Below, piece after piece: positions 25,309 to 35,059 of a stretch of 64,000 bases of DNA (position 1 is its first letter; every line of letters begins with the position of its first letter). Where the stretch lies: positions 1 to 64,000 of the forward strand of contig JAHCHP010000004.1 of NCBI GenBank assembly GCA_026129765.1, in the 5' to 3' direction. The notes below the pieces were generated by a model that had not been told where the DNA came from, did not search any database, and saw only the letters and a list, made by a program, of their open reading frames with translations. This DNA is from Fimbriimonadia bacterium (lineage in GTDB: Bacteria; Armatimonadota; Fimbriimonadia; Fimbriimonadales; GBS-DC). The translations under genes were made by a program, and so were the position numbers.

Positions 25309-26442
25309 TTATATTCGCGTTAATTGTTCGACTTCCTTGAAAAAAAGGTTTTGAATTTTTCGATAATCGAAATGCTCTTCGATTAGTTGCCTGCCACGTT
25401 CCGCCTGCGCTTCCAGCGCGGGGTTCGGCAGGCGAATGGCTTCTGCGAGCGCATCTGCGACTCCTTGCGGGGTGGGTTCGCAAACAAGCCCACACTGATA
25501 TTGCTGGGTCAAGTCTGCGCTTTCGTAGGCGCGCATATGTATTATCGGACGCTTGAGCGCCAAATATTCGGCAAACTTTGTGGGAAAGGCATCGGGCTTC
25601 CAATACGCTGATTCAGGGTGAGCGGTTATCAACAGCCAATGGCACGCCTGGAGACGCTGAATCGCTTGGTCTTGGGGCATGACTGCATACAGGGAAACTT
25701 TGCTGCCCAATCGCTGCTGAATCGCTTTTTGAAGACGCTGATCCGCCTCGGTTTGGGTAAATCCCATCATGTCAAAGTGAACGGGCGTATCAGGGTTTGA
25801 TTTTAAGAAGCGTTCGATACCCTCGATGAGAATGGGGATCCCCTGCCATTCCACCATGCTGCCCGCATAGCCAAAGCGAACCGGGGGCATCGGCGGCAAC
25901 TGGACAGGCGAGAATCGCTGCAGGTCGACTCCGTTGCGTATCAGGGCGAGCTTCTGCTCCTTAACGCCGCGTTGCAACAAGATTCGGCGGGCAGATTCCG
26001 AGACCACCAAGATTTTGTCGATCCACTTCTCCGCCAATTTTTGGGAGAGTATCGCCGCGGGATAGCGCAGATAGGCGCGAAGTCCCCGTTCTTGACGATA
26101 AAGAAAATACATCTCCGTGGCGCGGTAGCCGTGCATATCGAAGATACAGGGCGTTTTCATGGCGCGCCGGGCAAGGCTCGCTGCCGCGCCGGAAACGGTT
26201 CCCGCCGCATAGACACAATCGTACTCGCGCGCCAAACGCCTCAGACGCGGGTAAGCCAGCATACGCAGCGCTTGGAAGGAGGTGTTTCGCCAATCGCCCA
26301 AGAAAACCTCTTCTACATTGGCTCCCTGCCGCGTCAGCCCCTCCAGCAATCGCCGCGCGCGATGAACATAGGCGATTGCGCTGGGCAGTGTTTGCTCTTC
26401 CGAAGTCAGTTCGTAGACGGCTAAAACGCGCATGCGGTTCAC
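25309..26442 (-). CDS. GT4-type glycosyltransferase
   Basis: A 377-residue GT-B-fold enzyme. The N-terminal domain ends near LVVSESARRILLQRG, then LIRNGVDLQRFSP, the domain linker signature, VRFGYAGSMVEWQGIPILIEG and PTKFAEYLALKRPIIH with E-x7-E-like spacing in the donor site. Donor and acceptor are unknown. GTG 26442 with AAGG upstream is used; ATG 26433 is an alternative. It starts eight bases after the stop of the next upstream glycosyltransferase gene. Third gene of the three-gene glycosyltransferase operon. Confidence 0.88.
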   Translation of the reverse strand: MNRMRVLAVYELTSEEQTLPSAIAYVHRARRLLEGLTRQGANVEEVFLGDWRNTSFQALRMLAYPRLRRLAREYDCVYAAGTVSGAAASLARRAMKTPCIFDMHGYRATEMYFLYRQERGLRAYLRYPAAILSQKLAEKWIDKILVVSESARRILLQRGVKEQKLALIRNGVDLQRFSPVQLPPMPPVRFGYAGSMVEWQGIPILIEGIERFLKSNPDTPVHFDMMGFTQTEADQRLQKAIQQRLGSKVSLYAVMPQDQAIQRLQACHWLLITAHPESAYWKPDAFPTKFAEYLALKRPIIHMRAYESADLTQQYQCGLVCEPTPQGVADALAEAIRLPNPALEAQAERGRQLIEEHFDYRKIQNLFFKEVEQLTRI

Positions 26443-26449
26443 AACTGCC

Positions 26450-27706
26450 TTACCGGTTTTTGGCGGTTTCCATCGCGGAAAGAAAAGCGTCTTCCATCAA
26501 CGTAGTCATGGCATCCCAACTGTAATGTTCCATCACCCATTGGCGCGCGCGGTCGCCCAACGCGGTGGCTTCTTCAGGATGGTTCAATGTCCAAAGGCTC
26601 TTCTCGATCGTTTCTTCCGCTGTTTCTGCCAGCAGCACATGCTCGCCGTCCCGGTACTCCATGCCTTCCAACGCGAATTCGGTCGCGATGAGCGGCTTTG
26701 CCATCGACATCGCCTCTAAGGTCTTCACACGCATACCTGCCCCGATTCGGATGGGCGCGAGCATGGCGACTGCCTGTTTCATATAGGGACGGATGTCTGG
26801 CACTTCGCCCACCACTTTGACGCCGGGCAGTTCGCCTAATTTGGTCACCTCGGGCAGCGGTTTTCTGCCCACCAGCCATAGTTCGGCATCGGGACGCGCC
26901 GCCCGTACGCCCGGCATCACCTCTTTTGCCAGCCATTGAACCGCATCGACGTTGGGTTCGTAGCTGAGCAGCCCGACATAAAGCAGCACATTGGGTTTTC
27001 CTTCGATGCCCTGCAGGTCAGGATGGTTCGGGTTGAGGTAGTCGGAATCGACTCCGTTGGGGGTCACCACGATTTTGGCGTGGGGCGCAGATTCCCGGAT
27101 GATGTCGGCTTCTAACTCGGTGAGCGCGACAATGAGTTTGACACGGTTCCAAACTTCTAGCTCAAATCGTTTGCAATCTTGCGCGCGCTTTTCTGCAAAA
27201 AACTTTTCCAAACCGGTTTGCTGTTGGGCATAGCCTTCCAAGAAGCGGTAGACCACATCATGCGCGGTGTAGGCAAGCGGCGCGGGAAAATTGGCGGCGA
27301 CCCGGCTCCACAAGCGGATCGGCGTTATATGGACCCAATCGTAGGTTTTTTTGTTCACCTGCTCCAAAATGACCCGCTCCAGTTCGGGGTTCATGGTCAA
27401 TCCCGTATGCTGAGCGCGCCATGGCAGCAGAACCCTCATCACTCGCGCCGGCATCGCTTTGGGGAATGCGGTCAGCAGTTTCCATTTTGGGTTCGGCACA
27501 TTGGGGACATAGATCACTTCTTTGCACCAGCTCTCTGGCGACTCATAGCCAGGGTCTGCCGGTTTTCGAAACTCGCTGTCGGACTGCGCGACGATCATGT
27601 CAATGTCGTGCCGGTTTGCCATCCGCCGCCAGGGGTGATACCCCACGATTGCGGAGCCAAAGCGCGGGTGCGCCATATCAAACGGGTGAACATATAGAAT
27701 TCTCAT
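26450..27706 (-). CDS. GT4-type glycosyltransferase
   Basis: A 418-residue protein beginning MRILYVHPFDMAHPRFGS. VTPNGVDSDYLNP marks the domain boundary and VLLYVGLLSYEPNVDAVQWL, VVGEVPDIRPYMKQAVAMLAP, GAGMRVKTLEAMSMAKPLIAT are hallmarks of the sugar transferase subgroup that includes TIGR03087-type stp1/WreP proteins. ATG 27706 has GGAGA eight bases upstream; two bases separate it from the upstream gene's stop. Middle gene of the operon; likely builds an exopolysaccharide or glycan. Confidence 0.88.
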   Translation of the reverse strand: MRILYVHPFDMAHPRFGSAIVGYHPWRRMANRHDIDMIVAQSDSEFRKPADPGYESPESWCKEVIYVPNVPNPKWKLLTAFPKAMPARVMRVLLPWRAQHTGLTMNPELERVILEQVNKKTYDWVHITPIRLWSRVAANFPAPLAYTAHDVVYRFLEGYAQQQTGLEKFFAEKRAQDCKRFELEVWNRVKLIVALTELEADIIRESAPHAKIVVTPNGVDSDYLNPNHPDLQGIEGKPNVLLYVGLLSYEPNVDAVQWLAKEVMPGVRAARPDAELWLVGRKPLPEVTKLGELPGVKVVGEVPDIRPYMKQAVAMLAPIRIGAGMRVKTLEAMSMAKPLIATEFALEGMEYRDGEHVLLAETAEETIEKSLWTLNHPEEATALGDRARQWVMEHYSWDAMTTLMEDAFLSAMETAKNR

Positions 27707-27708
27707 AG

Positions 27709-28821
27709 TTAGTTTCTCCGGGCTTGCAGAGCCGCTCGGTAGACCTGCTCGGTTTGCATGGATAAGGCATCCCACCCCAGCCGGGCTTCACGCATGTGGA
27801 TGGTATGCTCGATCATCTGTCGTCTCAACGGTTCATCGCTCATGATTCGCAACGCTGCTTCCGCCAGCGCTTGGGGATCGTTGGGAGGCACCACAAAGCC
27901 GCTTTCACCCTCATCTATCATTTCTGGAATACTGCCCACTCGCGTAGCGATGACGGGCTTTCCGAACCCAACCGCCACCGCCAATACGCCGCTTTGGGTG
28001 GCTTCGGTGTAGGGCAGAACGACCATGCTGGCTTCGGTGAAGAGGCGCGCCATTTCGGAGGCGGGAATAAACGAATCGATCAATTCTATATGGTCATCGC
28101 TGAGGATTTTTTCCATGTGATTGGGCAGATCATGTCCTCTACCCGCAACGGACAGGCGGGCATCCGGGTTTTTCTGCCGGATGATTGCCCAAGCATCCAA
28201 CAGCAGCCCCAGCCCTTTGTAAGGATTGATTCTGCCAAAGAAGAGCATCGAGTTCAGCCGCTCCATGCTGCTGGGCGGCGTGAGTTTGCGGAAAAATCCC
28301 CGCTCGCCATGCAGCACCACTTTCACGCGGTCAGGGTCTAAGCCGGGCTGCGTTTTGAGCAGCTGCTGGCGGTTGAATTCGCCATGGGTGATGATTTGGT
28401 CGGCTCTCAACCTTAAGGTTTCTGCCAATGCTCCCCGCGAGTCGGCATGTTTCAGCCGGTCTCCAGTATGGGGAACGGGGTCATGCACGGTTAAGACGAT
28501 GGGTAATTGGGGTTTCTTCAGGAGTAGTTTGATCAGGTAAGGGTCCCTGCGCTCCTGAAGGTGCAACAGGTCGCATTGGAACTGCCGGATACCTTTCCAC
28601 AATCCTAACGCGCGCTGGAGGTAGTAGAATGGATTTTTCAGTTTGATTTCTGGCTCGACTCGGACTTGTACCTGCGGGGTCAACAGTTCCTGCCACTGCT
28701 CCCCTGCCTGCAGCGCGCCCGGTGGGGTCGTGATAAACATCACGTGGTGCCGCTCCGCCAGAGCATTTGCCAGCCCGATGGAGGCAGGCACAAACCAATA
28801 TGCGCCCATTAGAATGTTCAT
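27709..28821 (-). CDS. GT4-type glycosyltransferase
   Basis: A 370-residue GT-B enzyme: MNILMGAYWFVPASIGLANALAE, PIVLTVHDPVPHTGDR, ITHGEFNRQQLL, MLFFGRINPYKGLGLLLDAW, VVLPYTEATQSGVLAVAVGFGKPVIATRVG and GESGFVVPPNDPQALAEAAL. All elements of a functional GT4 are present. First gene of the three-gene operon; the terminator of the upstream secreted-protein gene lies 17 bases before its ATG, so it must have its own start signal or be read through. Confidence 0.9.
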   Translation of the reverse strand: MNILMGAYWFVPASIGLANALAERHHVMFITTPPGALQAGEQWQELLTPQVQVRVEPEIKLKNPFYYLQRALGLWKGIRQFQCDLLHLQERRDPYLIKLLLKKPQLPIVLTVHDPVPHTGDRLKHADSRGALAETLRLRADQIITHGEFNRQQLLKTQPGLDPDRVKVVLHGERGFFRKLTPPSSMERLNSMLFFGRINPYKGLGLLLDAWAIIRQKNPDARLSVAGRGHDLPNHMEKILSDDHIELIDSFIPASEMARLFTEASMVVLPYTEATQSGVLAVAVGFGKPVIATRVGSIPEMIDEGESGFVVPPNDPQALAEAALRIMSDEPLRRQMIEHTIHMREARLGWDALSMQTEQVYRAALQARRN

Positions 28822-28837
28822 CCTTGATGAAAGTAAA

Positions 28838-28860
28838 AGGGCGCAGTGTTGCTGCGCCCT
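28838..28860 (-). terminator. intrinsic terminator after the GHL15-like gene
   Basis: On the minus strand AGGGCGCAG, loop CAACA, CTGCGCCCT, then TTTT. Nine perfect pairs followed by a short U-tract. It ends the transcript of the gene at 28914-30986 just before the glycosyltransferase gene begins. Confidence 0.8.
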
Positions 28861-28913
28861 CCCTTATAGATAATGGTAAAAACAAGGTATTCCTTGAGAC
28901 AATTTTCAAAAAT

Positions 28914-30986
28914 CTATCTCAATTCTACCCGAAAAGTCAGCGTTCCTGTGCTGCCTGCGGCAATCGTGGGAATAATCCATTGTAATTTGCCATTCACGAT
29001 GGTCGCGGGTGGATTGCTGGTGACCAGATGCGCGCCGTTAGGTAGCGGCACCTCAATTTTAGCGTTACTTGCGGGTCGCAACCCAATGTTTTGATAAGTC
29101 ACGGTGTAGTTGACCGCTTCACCTGGATTCACGCGCACTTCCTGCGGGGACAGGGAAATGTTGATGTGAGAGTTCGCATACAACACAATGCCTGTTTTGG
29201 GCGGGATGGTTATTATGGTTCCGTTCGGAACGTTTTGCTGATCCCAATTGAAATAGCGTTTGGTGGTTTGATAGGTATAGGTGTTGCTTTCGGTAGGGTT
29301 GACCAAAACAACGCCATACTGGTATTCGCGGAAGAACAGACCGCCATTGGCTAAATCACCTTGGAGAATTTGATAATTGCTCAAAGGTCTGCCCACCGGC
29401 ACGAACATCTCTGGCGGGAAGAGCGGGGTTGAGTAGCCGCCCAAATCCACTCGATTTCTTAGCAGCAACATCGAATTGTCTGTCTGTGCCAACAGATAGC
29501 TGGCAAGCGCATAGCGGATCATCTGCTGGTTGTTGGGGTCCACATTGGGCAGCACCAGTACCCGCTTAGTGCTATTTTCGGTAATGGCTCGCAAATGGTG
29601 TCGCCAGCCGTTGTCGGTCCAACGATTGCGCCAGTTGCCGTAGCTATGATAGATGAATGTCTGGTTCGTATTATCGTACCGCGTGAAAGCGTGTTCAATG
29701 ACAAATCCGCCTACGTGCGGCAACCAACTGATACCGGGACCATCTTCGTTTCCGCCTGATCCTCGCAGCCAGAAGCCCGATCGCGATCCAGTGTTGGGCA
29801 ATAGTTCGCTGTCGCTATGCGAACGCATGCGAGGCGCTAAGTAAGCCAAATAGTTGGTGACGGCTTGGTTCCATGTCTCACGAGTGTACCGATGAGGCAT
29901 CATGCGCTCTTCGTAATAGGCGTCGCCCCAGTTGTCGAAGAAAACCCATTTCGGGCGTCCCGCCCTGTCTAAATAGGATTGAAGAGACAGCCATGCCCGC
30001 TCTTGAACGGCTGCGCTGCCAATATCCATCACATACCGGTCGGTGTAGGTTTGATGAATTAGTCGATTCTGGTTGGCATCCAAAAGGAACCAACTTGGAT
30101 TATTTTGATCGCAATCGGTATAGTCAAACAGGTCGGTGTTATAGCGCGACCAGGTGTTGTTGATGGAATAGATGGAGGCGGTATTGATTGCCACTTGGAA
30201 GTCAGAGCGGTGATGACGGACTGCCATGCCAACCGCAGGCAATAAGACACCCATTGAGAAAGTCGTATTCAGCAGTTTTGTCCAATCCGACTCGTAAAAC
30301 ATAACGGTCTTGATATTGTTTGGGGGCTGCGCGGGCGCGATAAAGGATTGCGAAGAAAGCAGGCGCGCATCATCAAACCAGAGTTGACCCGCAGCGGCTC
30401 CTTCGTTCAGGTTGACTTGAATACGCACTTCGAAATAAGGCGCATTATCGCGCAGTTTCAAAGGCGCGACAAAACTGAACGATTGCCAGATATTGGTAGA
30501 AACAGAAGTCGGTTTGACAATGTCGTAGGTTGTGTTGCCGGACTTGACCAACAGTTGATAGGTGGCATTGGAAAAACCTTGAGTACGCAGGTTAATTCGG
30601 AAATTAAGCGGCATGCCCACAGAGGGATTGATCATCGTGGAACTGGGCAAAAGCCAAATGAACCAATAGGAACCCGCGCTGCCGGAGCTGCGATTGATGG
30701 TGATCTTCTGGCTGCCGACACCGCTAATTTTATAGGTTTTATCGATGCTGTTGGTGATTCCAGAAGGCGCGCCGCTTTGGTTGGTTCCCCACCCGTCGGC
30801 GTTGCCGTTTTTATCCACATCGGCTTCACATTCGCCTGCTGTCGCAAGATAGTTGTATTGAATAGGCGTTTGAGCATAAGCGCCCCAAGCAAGACCACCT
30901 GCTATTAGGCACGCGCTTAACAAAAGACGCGCTTTGGACAAGTGATCTGACAAAGCCGGGACTCTGCGTTTCTTCGCTTCTTTCAT
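28914..30986 (-). CDS. exported putative glycoside hydrolase-like protein with DUF11 tail
   Basis: A 690-residue protein with an N-terminal export signal (about residues 18-40, ARLLLSACLIAGGLAWGAYA). Residues about 60-210 look like a carbohydrate-binding beta-sandwich (SYWFIWLLPSS, FRINLRTQGFSNATYQLLVK, AAAGQLWFDDARLLS). The centre (about 230-590; WVFFDNWGDAYYEERMMPHRYTRETW, GGFVIEHAFTRYD, PLSNYQILQGDLANGGLFFREY) resembles the putative glycosyl hydrolase-like GHL15 group. The last 75 residues (VNPGEAVNYTVTYQNIGLRPASN) form a DUF11 beta repeat used as an extracellular stalk. Acidic residues in FFDNWGD and VIEHAF are candidates for catalysis. Neighbouring glycosyltransferases suggest a role in surface polysaccharide turnover. 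Confidence 0.75.
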   Translation of the reverse strand: MKEAKKRRVPALSDHLSKARLLLSACLIAGGLAWGAYAQTPIQYNYLATAGECEADVDKNGNADGWGTNQSGAPSGITNSIDKTYKISGVGSQKITINRSSGSAGSYWFIWLLPSSTMINPSVGMPLNFRINLRTQGFSNATYQLLVKSGNTTYDIVKPTSVSTNIWQSFSFVAPLKLRDNAPYFEVRIQVNLNEGAAAGQLWFDDARLLSSQSFIAPAQPPNNIKTVMFYESDWTKLLNTTFSMGVLLPAVGMAVRHHRSDFQVAINTASIYSINNTWSRYNTDLFDYTDCDQNNPSWFLLDANQNRLIHQTYTDRYVMDIGSAAVQERAWLSLQSYLDRAGRPKWVFFDNWGDAYYEERMMPHRYTRETWNQAVTNYLAYLAPRMRSHSDSELLPNTGSRSGFWLRGSGGNEDGPGISWLPHVGGFVIEHAFTRYDNTNQTFIYHSYGNWRNRWTDNGWRHHLRAITENSTKRVLVLPNVDPNNQQMIRYALASYLLAQTDNSMLLLRNRVDLGGYSTPLFPPEMFVPVGRPLSNYQILQGDLANGGLFFREYQYGVVLVNPTESNTYTYQTTKRYFNWDQQNVPNGTIITIPPKTGIVLYANSHINISLSPQEVRVNPGEAVNYTVTYQNIGLRPASNAKIEVPLPNGAHLVTSNPPATIVNGKLQWIIPTIAAGSTGTLTFRVELR

Positions 30987-31257
30987 AGTTTCTGACCCCC
31001 CTGTGGAATATTTCCACTTTTCAGGTTTTCTCTGCGCTCGTGAGAATACGGATAGAGTCTCCGCCTCTCACAAAACTGGATGATTTTTGCCAAAAGCAAT
31101 CAAACAAAATGTAAGGGTACCCCAGGTCTTTAATGTAAAATGTTACTGACCCTTTATTTAATCAAAAAAATAGACACGCTACTTGCGCGTAAAATTCGAC
31201 ATTCATCTGCCGATTCCTTCTTTTTCAGTAAAGAAAATTGGCTCTTCACGTGGAAGA

Positions 31258-32901
31258 TCAACGCGCGTTTCGGGCGCGTTTCCGCCAAGCGACGATATCG
31301 CTGACACTTCCAAATTGTACCCAACCTGTCAAGAGTTGCCGCCAAGTGTTCAATTCTTCCCAAACGCGCATGGCGGGCGTTGGGTGTTCGAAGCTCATAT
31401 CGTCGTTGTGCAGGTACAGCACCGCGCCGCTGAGCAGCCAGTTTCGGAAGCAGGTTCCCATCAAAAATCCGCCCAGATAGCGCGCGAATCCCAGTTCACC
31501 GCTTTCACCGCTGGTCCGGTAGCCCGATGCCAAGGAAATCCCAGCGCGGTCGACCTGCTGGGTCGTATAGTCCAACTGCGCTTGAAACAACATATCCTGC
31601 CCGTTCATGATCTCTATTCCATATTTGCGCTCGAACGGGTTTCGGAAATAAGCCCAGGGGTTGAGGGTGCTGCCTGAACGATCTTTGTTATATAGCCCGC
31701 CCAATTGACGAACCGCGCGGACCGGCGTTTCTTCAGAAAGGAAACGCAGGTAGTTGTCGCTGATGATATTTTTCGCAAAATTCAAATAGCGGTGAGAGCC
31801 GCACCAGCAGTCATCGAAACTGAGATTTCTCATTTCCTGCAAGGAGCCTTTCCAGTGAGCGCGAAAAGCGGCGCGCGTCGCCCGGTCATAGAAAGTGCCG
31901 TAGCTGTTTTGCCATACGGTGCGATTGCTGATACCGGAGGTATCTTCAACGGTCCAAGCGTGGTCGTGCAGGCAGCAGGGAAATCGCCCGTTGCGTTCCT
32001 GAACCACCGTTTGGTGGATTTGGGTCAGCTGGCTGCTGAGTGTTCGGGCATTCCGGTGCAGGGCGCGCCAGTTGGAAGAAAGGTTTGTGTTTCCGTTCGT
32101 GGTGCATCCACATTGCAAAACCAGTCCGGTGTTTTGGCAGAAGGTTCGCAGCCACTGCATCGTCTGCAGGTAGTAATCATCGCTCCAACTCGCCACACTT
32201 GCCCGCCCCGGTGTTTCCGCGACGGGATGGTCGATATCGCCTGTAATGGGGCGAACCCACCCGGGAGTCGCGCCTTCATTTGCCATGATCCAGGGCAGCA
32301 TCCAAGGCGAAAGGACGCCTGAACTGCCTGCGGAGGGCATGAAATAGCGGTTATGCCATCGCGCGATAAAAACGTAGTTCGTTGATGGATGGAGTCCCGG
32401 CTCCGGTCTCAGCAGAACGGAGAGGTTCGGGTTGGCTTCGTCCACGCGCAGCGCATGGTAAACGCTGCTGATTCGCGCGGTCCAGCCCTGGACATGGGTC
32501 ACCATGTTGTTGTGCCAAAGGGCGCGATGACAGGCGAATTTCGAATCGGTGGGATTTCCCTGCACCGCCGCGGTTCCTAAGACGCCTGTTCCGGGCGTTC
32601 GGTTCGTGCCTTGAACGGCGCGATAGCCCATTAAGTAGAGCGGTTTGTCGCCCGCGGTGAAGTCAATCCAGTCATAAATTTGGGCGGAGGTGGGGAGAAA
32701 TTCGCAATAAGGGACGATCCCTAAATCGTAGTTGGCTTGAAAATCGGTTTTGGAGATGTCGCCTGCCACCAGAATATCGGCAGACTGTCCCCATAATTGC
32801 AACAGGCTTCGAAAGAGTTGAGCCACCTCTGAATTGGGAGTAAAAGAGGCATTTGCGCGGTCCGCTAAGGGGATGATCAATGCTACTCGCTTTGTTGCCA
32901 T
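31258..32901 (-). CDS. 547-residue protein of unknown function
   Basis: I do not recognise the family. No signal peptide or membrane segment is visible. The N-terminus (RVALIIPLADRANASFTPNSEVAQLFRSLL, QSADILVAGDIS, YDLGIVPYCEFLPTSAQIYDWI) alternates hydrophobic strands and helices as in a flavodoxin- or amidotransferase-like fold. The rest is rich in Trp, His and Cys (HDHAWTVEDTSG, FDDCWCGSHRYLNFAKN, LYLHNDDMSFEH). The overall feel is like large hydrolase-type proteins described from Armatimonadota genomes that process polysaccharides. It is preceded by its own GGTATAAT promoter and separated by a 271-base gap from the exported GHL15-like gene. Start ATG 32901 lacks a clear ribosome site. Confidence 0.7.
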   Translation of the reverse strand: MATKRVALIIPLADRANASFTPNSEVAQLFRSLLQLWGQSADILVAGDISKTDFQANYDLGIVPYCEFLPTSAQIYDWIDFTAGDKPLYLMGYRAVQGTNRTPGTGVLGTAAVQGNPTDSKFACHRALWHNNMVTHVQGWTARISSVYHALRVDEANPNLSVLLRPEPGLHPSTNYVFIARWHNRYFMPSAGSSGVLSPWMLPWIMANEGATPGWVRPITGDIDHPVAETPGRASVASWSDDYYLQTMQWLRTFCQNTGLVLQCGCTTNGNTNLSSNWRALHRNARTLSSQLTQIHQTVVQERNGRFPCCLHDHAWTVEDTSGISNRTVWQNSYGTFYDRATRAAFRAHWKGSLQEMRNLSFDDCWCGSHRYLNFAKNIISDNYLRFLSEETPVRAVRQLGGLYNKDRSGSTLNPWAYFRNPFERKYGIEIMNGQDMLFQAQLDYTTQQVDRAGISLASGYRTSGESGELGFARYLGGFLMGTCFRNWLLSGAVLYLHNDDMSFEHPTPAMRVWEELNTWRQLLTGWVQFGSVSDIVAWRKRARNAR

Positions 32902-32972
32902 TGCCTTGTTGGTTATTATAACCGTTCGTCTCTTTAAGGATTATTGGAAATCAAACAAGCAAACCTCAGTAA

Positions 32973-32980
32973 ATTATACC
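32973..32980 (-). promoter_or_regulatory. GGTATAAT promoter reading toward the 31258-32901 gene
   Basis: On the minus strand GGGGTATAATTT; TATAAT is 32978-32973. Transcription would start near 32966, giving a leader of about 65 bases. It is back to back with the proS promoter 60 bases away. Confidence 0.5.
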
Positions 32981-33030
32981 CCGATTTTGACCGGGTTGGG
33001 AAGAGAAAATTCTCAAAATTAGTTATCTCA

Positions 33031-33038
33031 GGTATAAT
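33031..33038 (+). promoter_or_regulatory. GGTATAAT promoter of proS, leaderless
   Basis: AGGTATAAT with the hexamer at 33033-33038. The proS GTG at 33045 follows after six bases, so the first transcribed base would be in or next to the start codon. No Shine-Dalgarno site is present. Confidence 0.7.
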
Positions 33039-33044
33039 TTTCCT

Positions 33045-34478
33045 GTGCAAAAAGTTACTCCACGCAGCGAAGATTACGCGCGCTGGTACACCGACGTGAT
33101 CCAAATGGCGGATTTGGCGACCTATGCCCCTGTCCGGGGCTGTATGGTTATCAAGCCTTATGGGTACGCGCTTTGGGAAAACCTGCAGCGCAGTTTAGAC
33201 CGTCGTTTCAAAGAGACCGGACACGAGAACGCCTATTTCCCGCTCTTTATTCCTGAGAGTTTCATCAAAAAGGAAGCGGAACATGTGGAAGGGTTTTCGC
33301 CTGAATTAGCCGTTGTGACGGTGGGAGGCGGCGAAGTGTTAGAAGAACCATTGATTGTGCGCCCTACTTCGGAAACGATCATCGGTCATATGTTCGCGCA
33401 ATGGATTAACAGCTACCGGGATTTGCCTTTGCTGATCAATCAATGGGCGAATGTGGTTCGCTGGGAGAAACGCCCTCGCCTTTTTCTGCGAACGACCGAG
33501 TTCCTTTGGCAAGAGGGTCACACGGCACATGCGACTTCCGAAGAAGCGGAAGCAGAGACGATTCAGATACTGGGGATTTATCGCGAATTTGCGGAAGAAC
33601 AGGCAGCGATTCCTGTGACGCCCGGCAAAAAGAGCGAAAGCGAAAAATTCGCGGGCGCGCTGCATAGCTATACGATTGAAGCCATGATGGGCGACAAGCG
33701 CGCGCTTCAGTCCGCCACTTCGCATAATTTGGGACAGAACTTCGCGAAAGCGTTCGAGATAAAGTACTTGGATACCTCCAACCAGCAGCAGTATTGTCAT
33801 ACGACCAGTTGGGGGATGAGTACGCGCATGGTGGGCGCGATTATTATGGTGCATGGCGATGATATGGGATTGAAGATGCCTCCTCGTCTCGCGCCTGTGC
33901 AAGTGGTGATTGTGCCTATCTATAAGACTGACGAAGAGCGCGCCGCGGTGATGGCAATGGCCAACGAAACACATGAAACCTTAAGAAATGCCGGATTTCG
34001 CGTGAAGATGGATAACCGGGATGGGTTGACGCCCGGCTTCAAGTTTAACGACTGGGAGATGAGAGGCGTGCCGATTCGGGTGGAGATCGGTCCGAAAGAT
34101 GTGCAGAACCGGCAAGTGGTGCTGGCGCGGCGCGATCAACCGGGCAAAGAGGGCAAACTCTTCATGGGTGTTGATGGATTGGCGGAAAATGTTTCTTCCC
34201 TGCTGGAATCGATTCATCAATCGCTGTTTAACAGCGCGCTCGCGTTCCAAAAAGCGAATACTCGCGAAGTGGAAACTTACGATGCGTTCAAAGAGGCGGT
34301 TCAGAGCGGTTTTGCTTTGGCGTGGTGGGCAGGCAGCCGCGAAGATGAAGCCGCTGTGAAAGAGGAAACCAAAGCCACGATCCGGTGCATTCCTTTTGAC
34401 CAGCCTGGCGGCTCAGGAAAATGCGTTTATACCGGCAAAGAGGCGAAGGAAGTCGCTTTGTTTGCAAGGGCTTATTAG
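33045..34478 (+). CDS. proS: prolyl-tRNA synthetase, short (eukaryote/archaeon-like) form
   Basis: A 477-residue class II synthetase charging tRNA-Pro. [18 protein letters not shown] and [35 protein letters not shown] are the catalytic motifs 1 and 2, [14 protein letters not shown] and [17 protein letters not shown] motif 3. There is no editing insertion between motifs 2 and 3; the ending [19 protein letters not shown] is the typical C-terminal zinc-domain tail of the short ProS type found in archaea, eukaryotes and some bacteria. It starts with GTG directly after a -10 box. The LptC-like gene begins immediately after its stop. Confidence 0.96.
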   Translation: MQKVTPRSEDYARWYTDVIQMADLATYAPVRGCMVIKPYGYALWENLQRSLDRRFKETGHENAYFPLFIPESFIKKEAEHVEGFSPELAVVTVGGGEVLEEPLIVRPTSETIIGHMFAQWINSYRDLPLLINQWANVVRWEKRPRLFLRTTEFLWQEGHTAHATSEEAEAETIQILGIYREFAEEQAAIPVTPGKKSESEKFAGALHSYTIEAMMGDKRALQSATSHNLGQNFAKAFEIKYLDTSNQQQYCHTTSWGMSTRMVGAIIMVHGDDMGLKMPPRLAPVQVVIVPIYKTDEERAAVMAMANETHETLRNAGFRVKMDNRDGLTPGFKFNDWEMRGVPIRVEIGPKDVQNRQVVLARRDQPGKEGKLFMGVDGLAENVSSLLESIHQSLFNSALAFQKANTREVETYDAFKEAVQSGFALAWWAGSREDEAAVKEETKATIRCIPFDQPGGSGKCVYTGKEAKEVALFARAY

Positions 34479-35012
34479 TTGAGAGTTTCTTCTGTTGTTT
34501 GTTTCCTACTTCTGGGTCTTTTGGCTGGCTGTTCGAAACCAGCCCAGAGACCCGCTCCCCCCACCCCATCAGAACCTGCGCAGGCAAGTTCGATTCCCGA
34601 TTCGCGTTTTGCGGCGCGCGATGTTTTTTTGGAACTGAAGGACGAACAAGGCAGGATGATTTGGCGTCTGGATGCGAAGCAGGGTCATGGGAAAGCGGAT
34701 CAAGGCGATATTCAAGGCGACCTGCAAGAGGTATCCGGAATCTTTTATCAAGAGGGCAAGCCCGTTTTACGCTTTCAATCGCGTTCTGCGCGCGCTGATT
34801 CCAAACAAAGGCTCGTGACAGCCTGGGGGGGCGTAGAAGCGCGCTCCGAGCGTCACAGCGCGTTTTTGAGGGCAGATAAAATCGTGTGGGAAGCGTCTCA
34901 AGATAAAATCATCGCGGAAGGGAACGCGCGCGTTCAATGGGGCGAATATACTTTACGGGATGAGAAGTTGATTTTAGATACTGCCATGAAGCGAGTCTGG
35001 AACAACGAGTAG
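34479..35012 (+). CDS. LptC/LptA-like lipoprotein (LPS transport)
   Basis: A 177-residue protein starting with TTG directly after the proS stop. The signal peptide has lipobox LAGC (VVCFLLLGLLAGCSK). After a Pro-rich linker the domain from FAARDVFLELKDEQGRMIWRLDAKQG, GDIQGDLQEVSGIFY to ADKIVWEASQDKIIAEGNARVQWG shows the beta-jelly-roll repeats of LptC/OstA proteins, the last part being the OstA-like LptA pattern. These bridge LPS from the inner membrane across the periplasm, in keeping with fabZ-lpxA-lpxB. Only one such domain is present, so LptC is the better guess. It ends at the oriC region. Confidence 0.72.
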   Translation: MRVSSVVCFLLLGLLAGCSKPAQRPAPPTPSEPAQASSIPDSRFAARDVFLELKDEQGRMIWRLDAKQGHGKADQGDIQGDLQEVSGIFYQEGKPVLRFQSRSARADSKQRLVTAWGGVEARSERHSAFLRADKIVWEASQDKIIAEGNARVQWGEYTLRDEKLILDTAMKRVWNNE

Positions 35013-35059
35013 TTTTCTATCTTCCTTTTTTTCCTGATTTGTTTCCCTTTTTTTCTCGA

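Noticed and set aside
31705-32322. Plus-strand open frame of about 205 codons opposite the 547-residue gene
   Set aside because: The minus-strand gene has an uninterrupted frame, a promoter and sensible composition; the plus frame resembles no protein.
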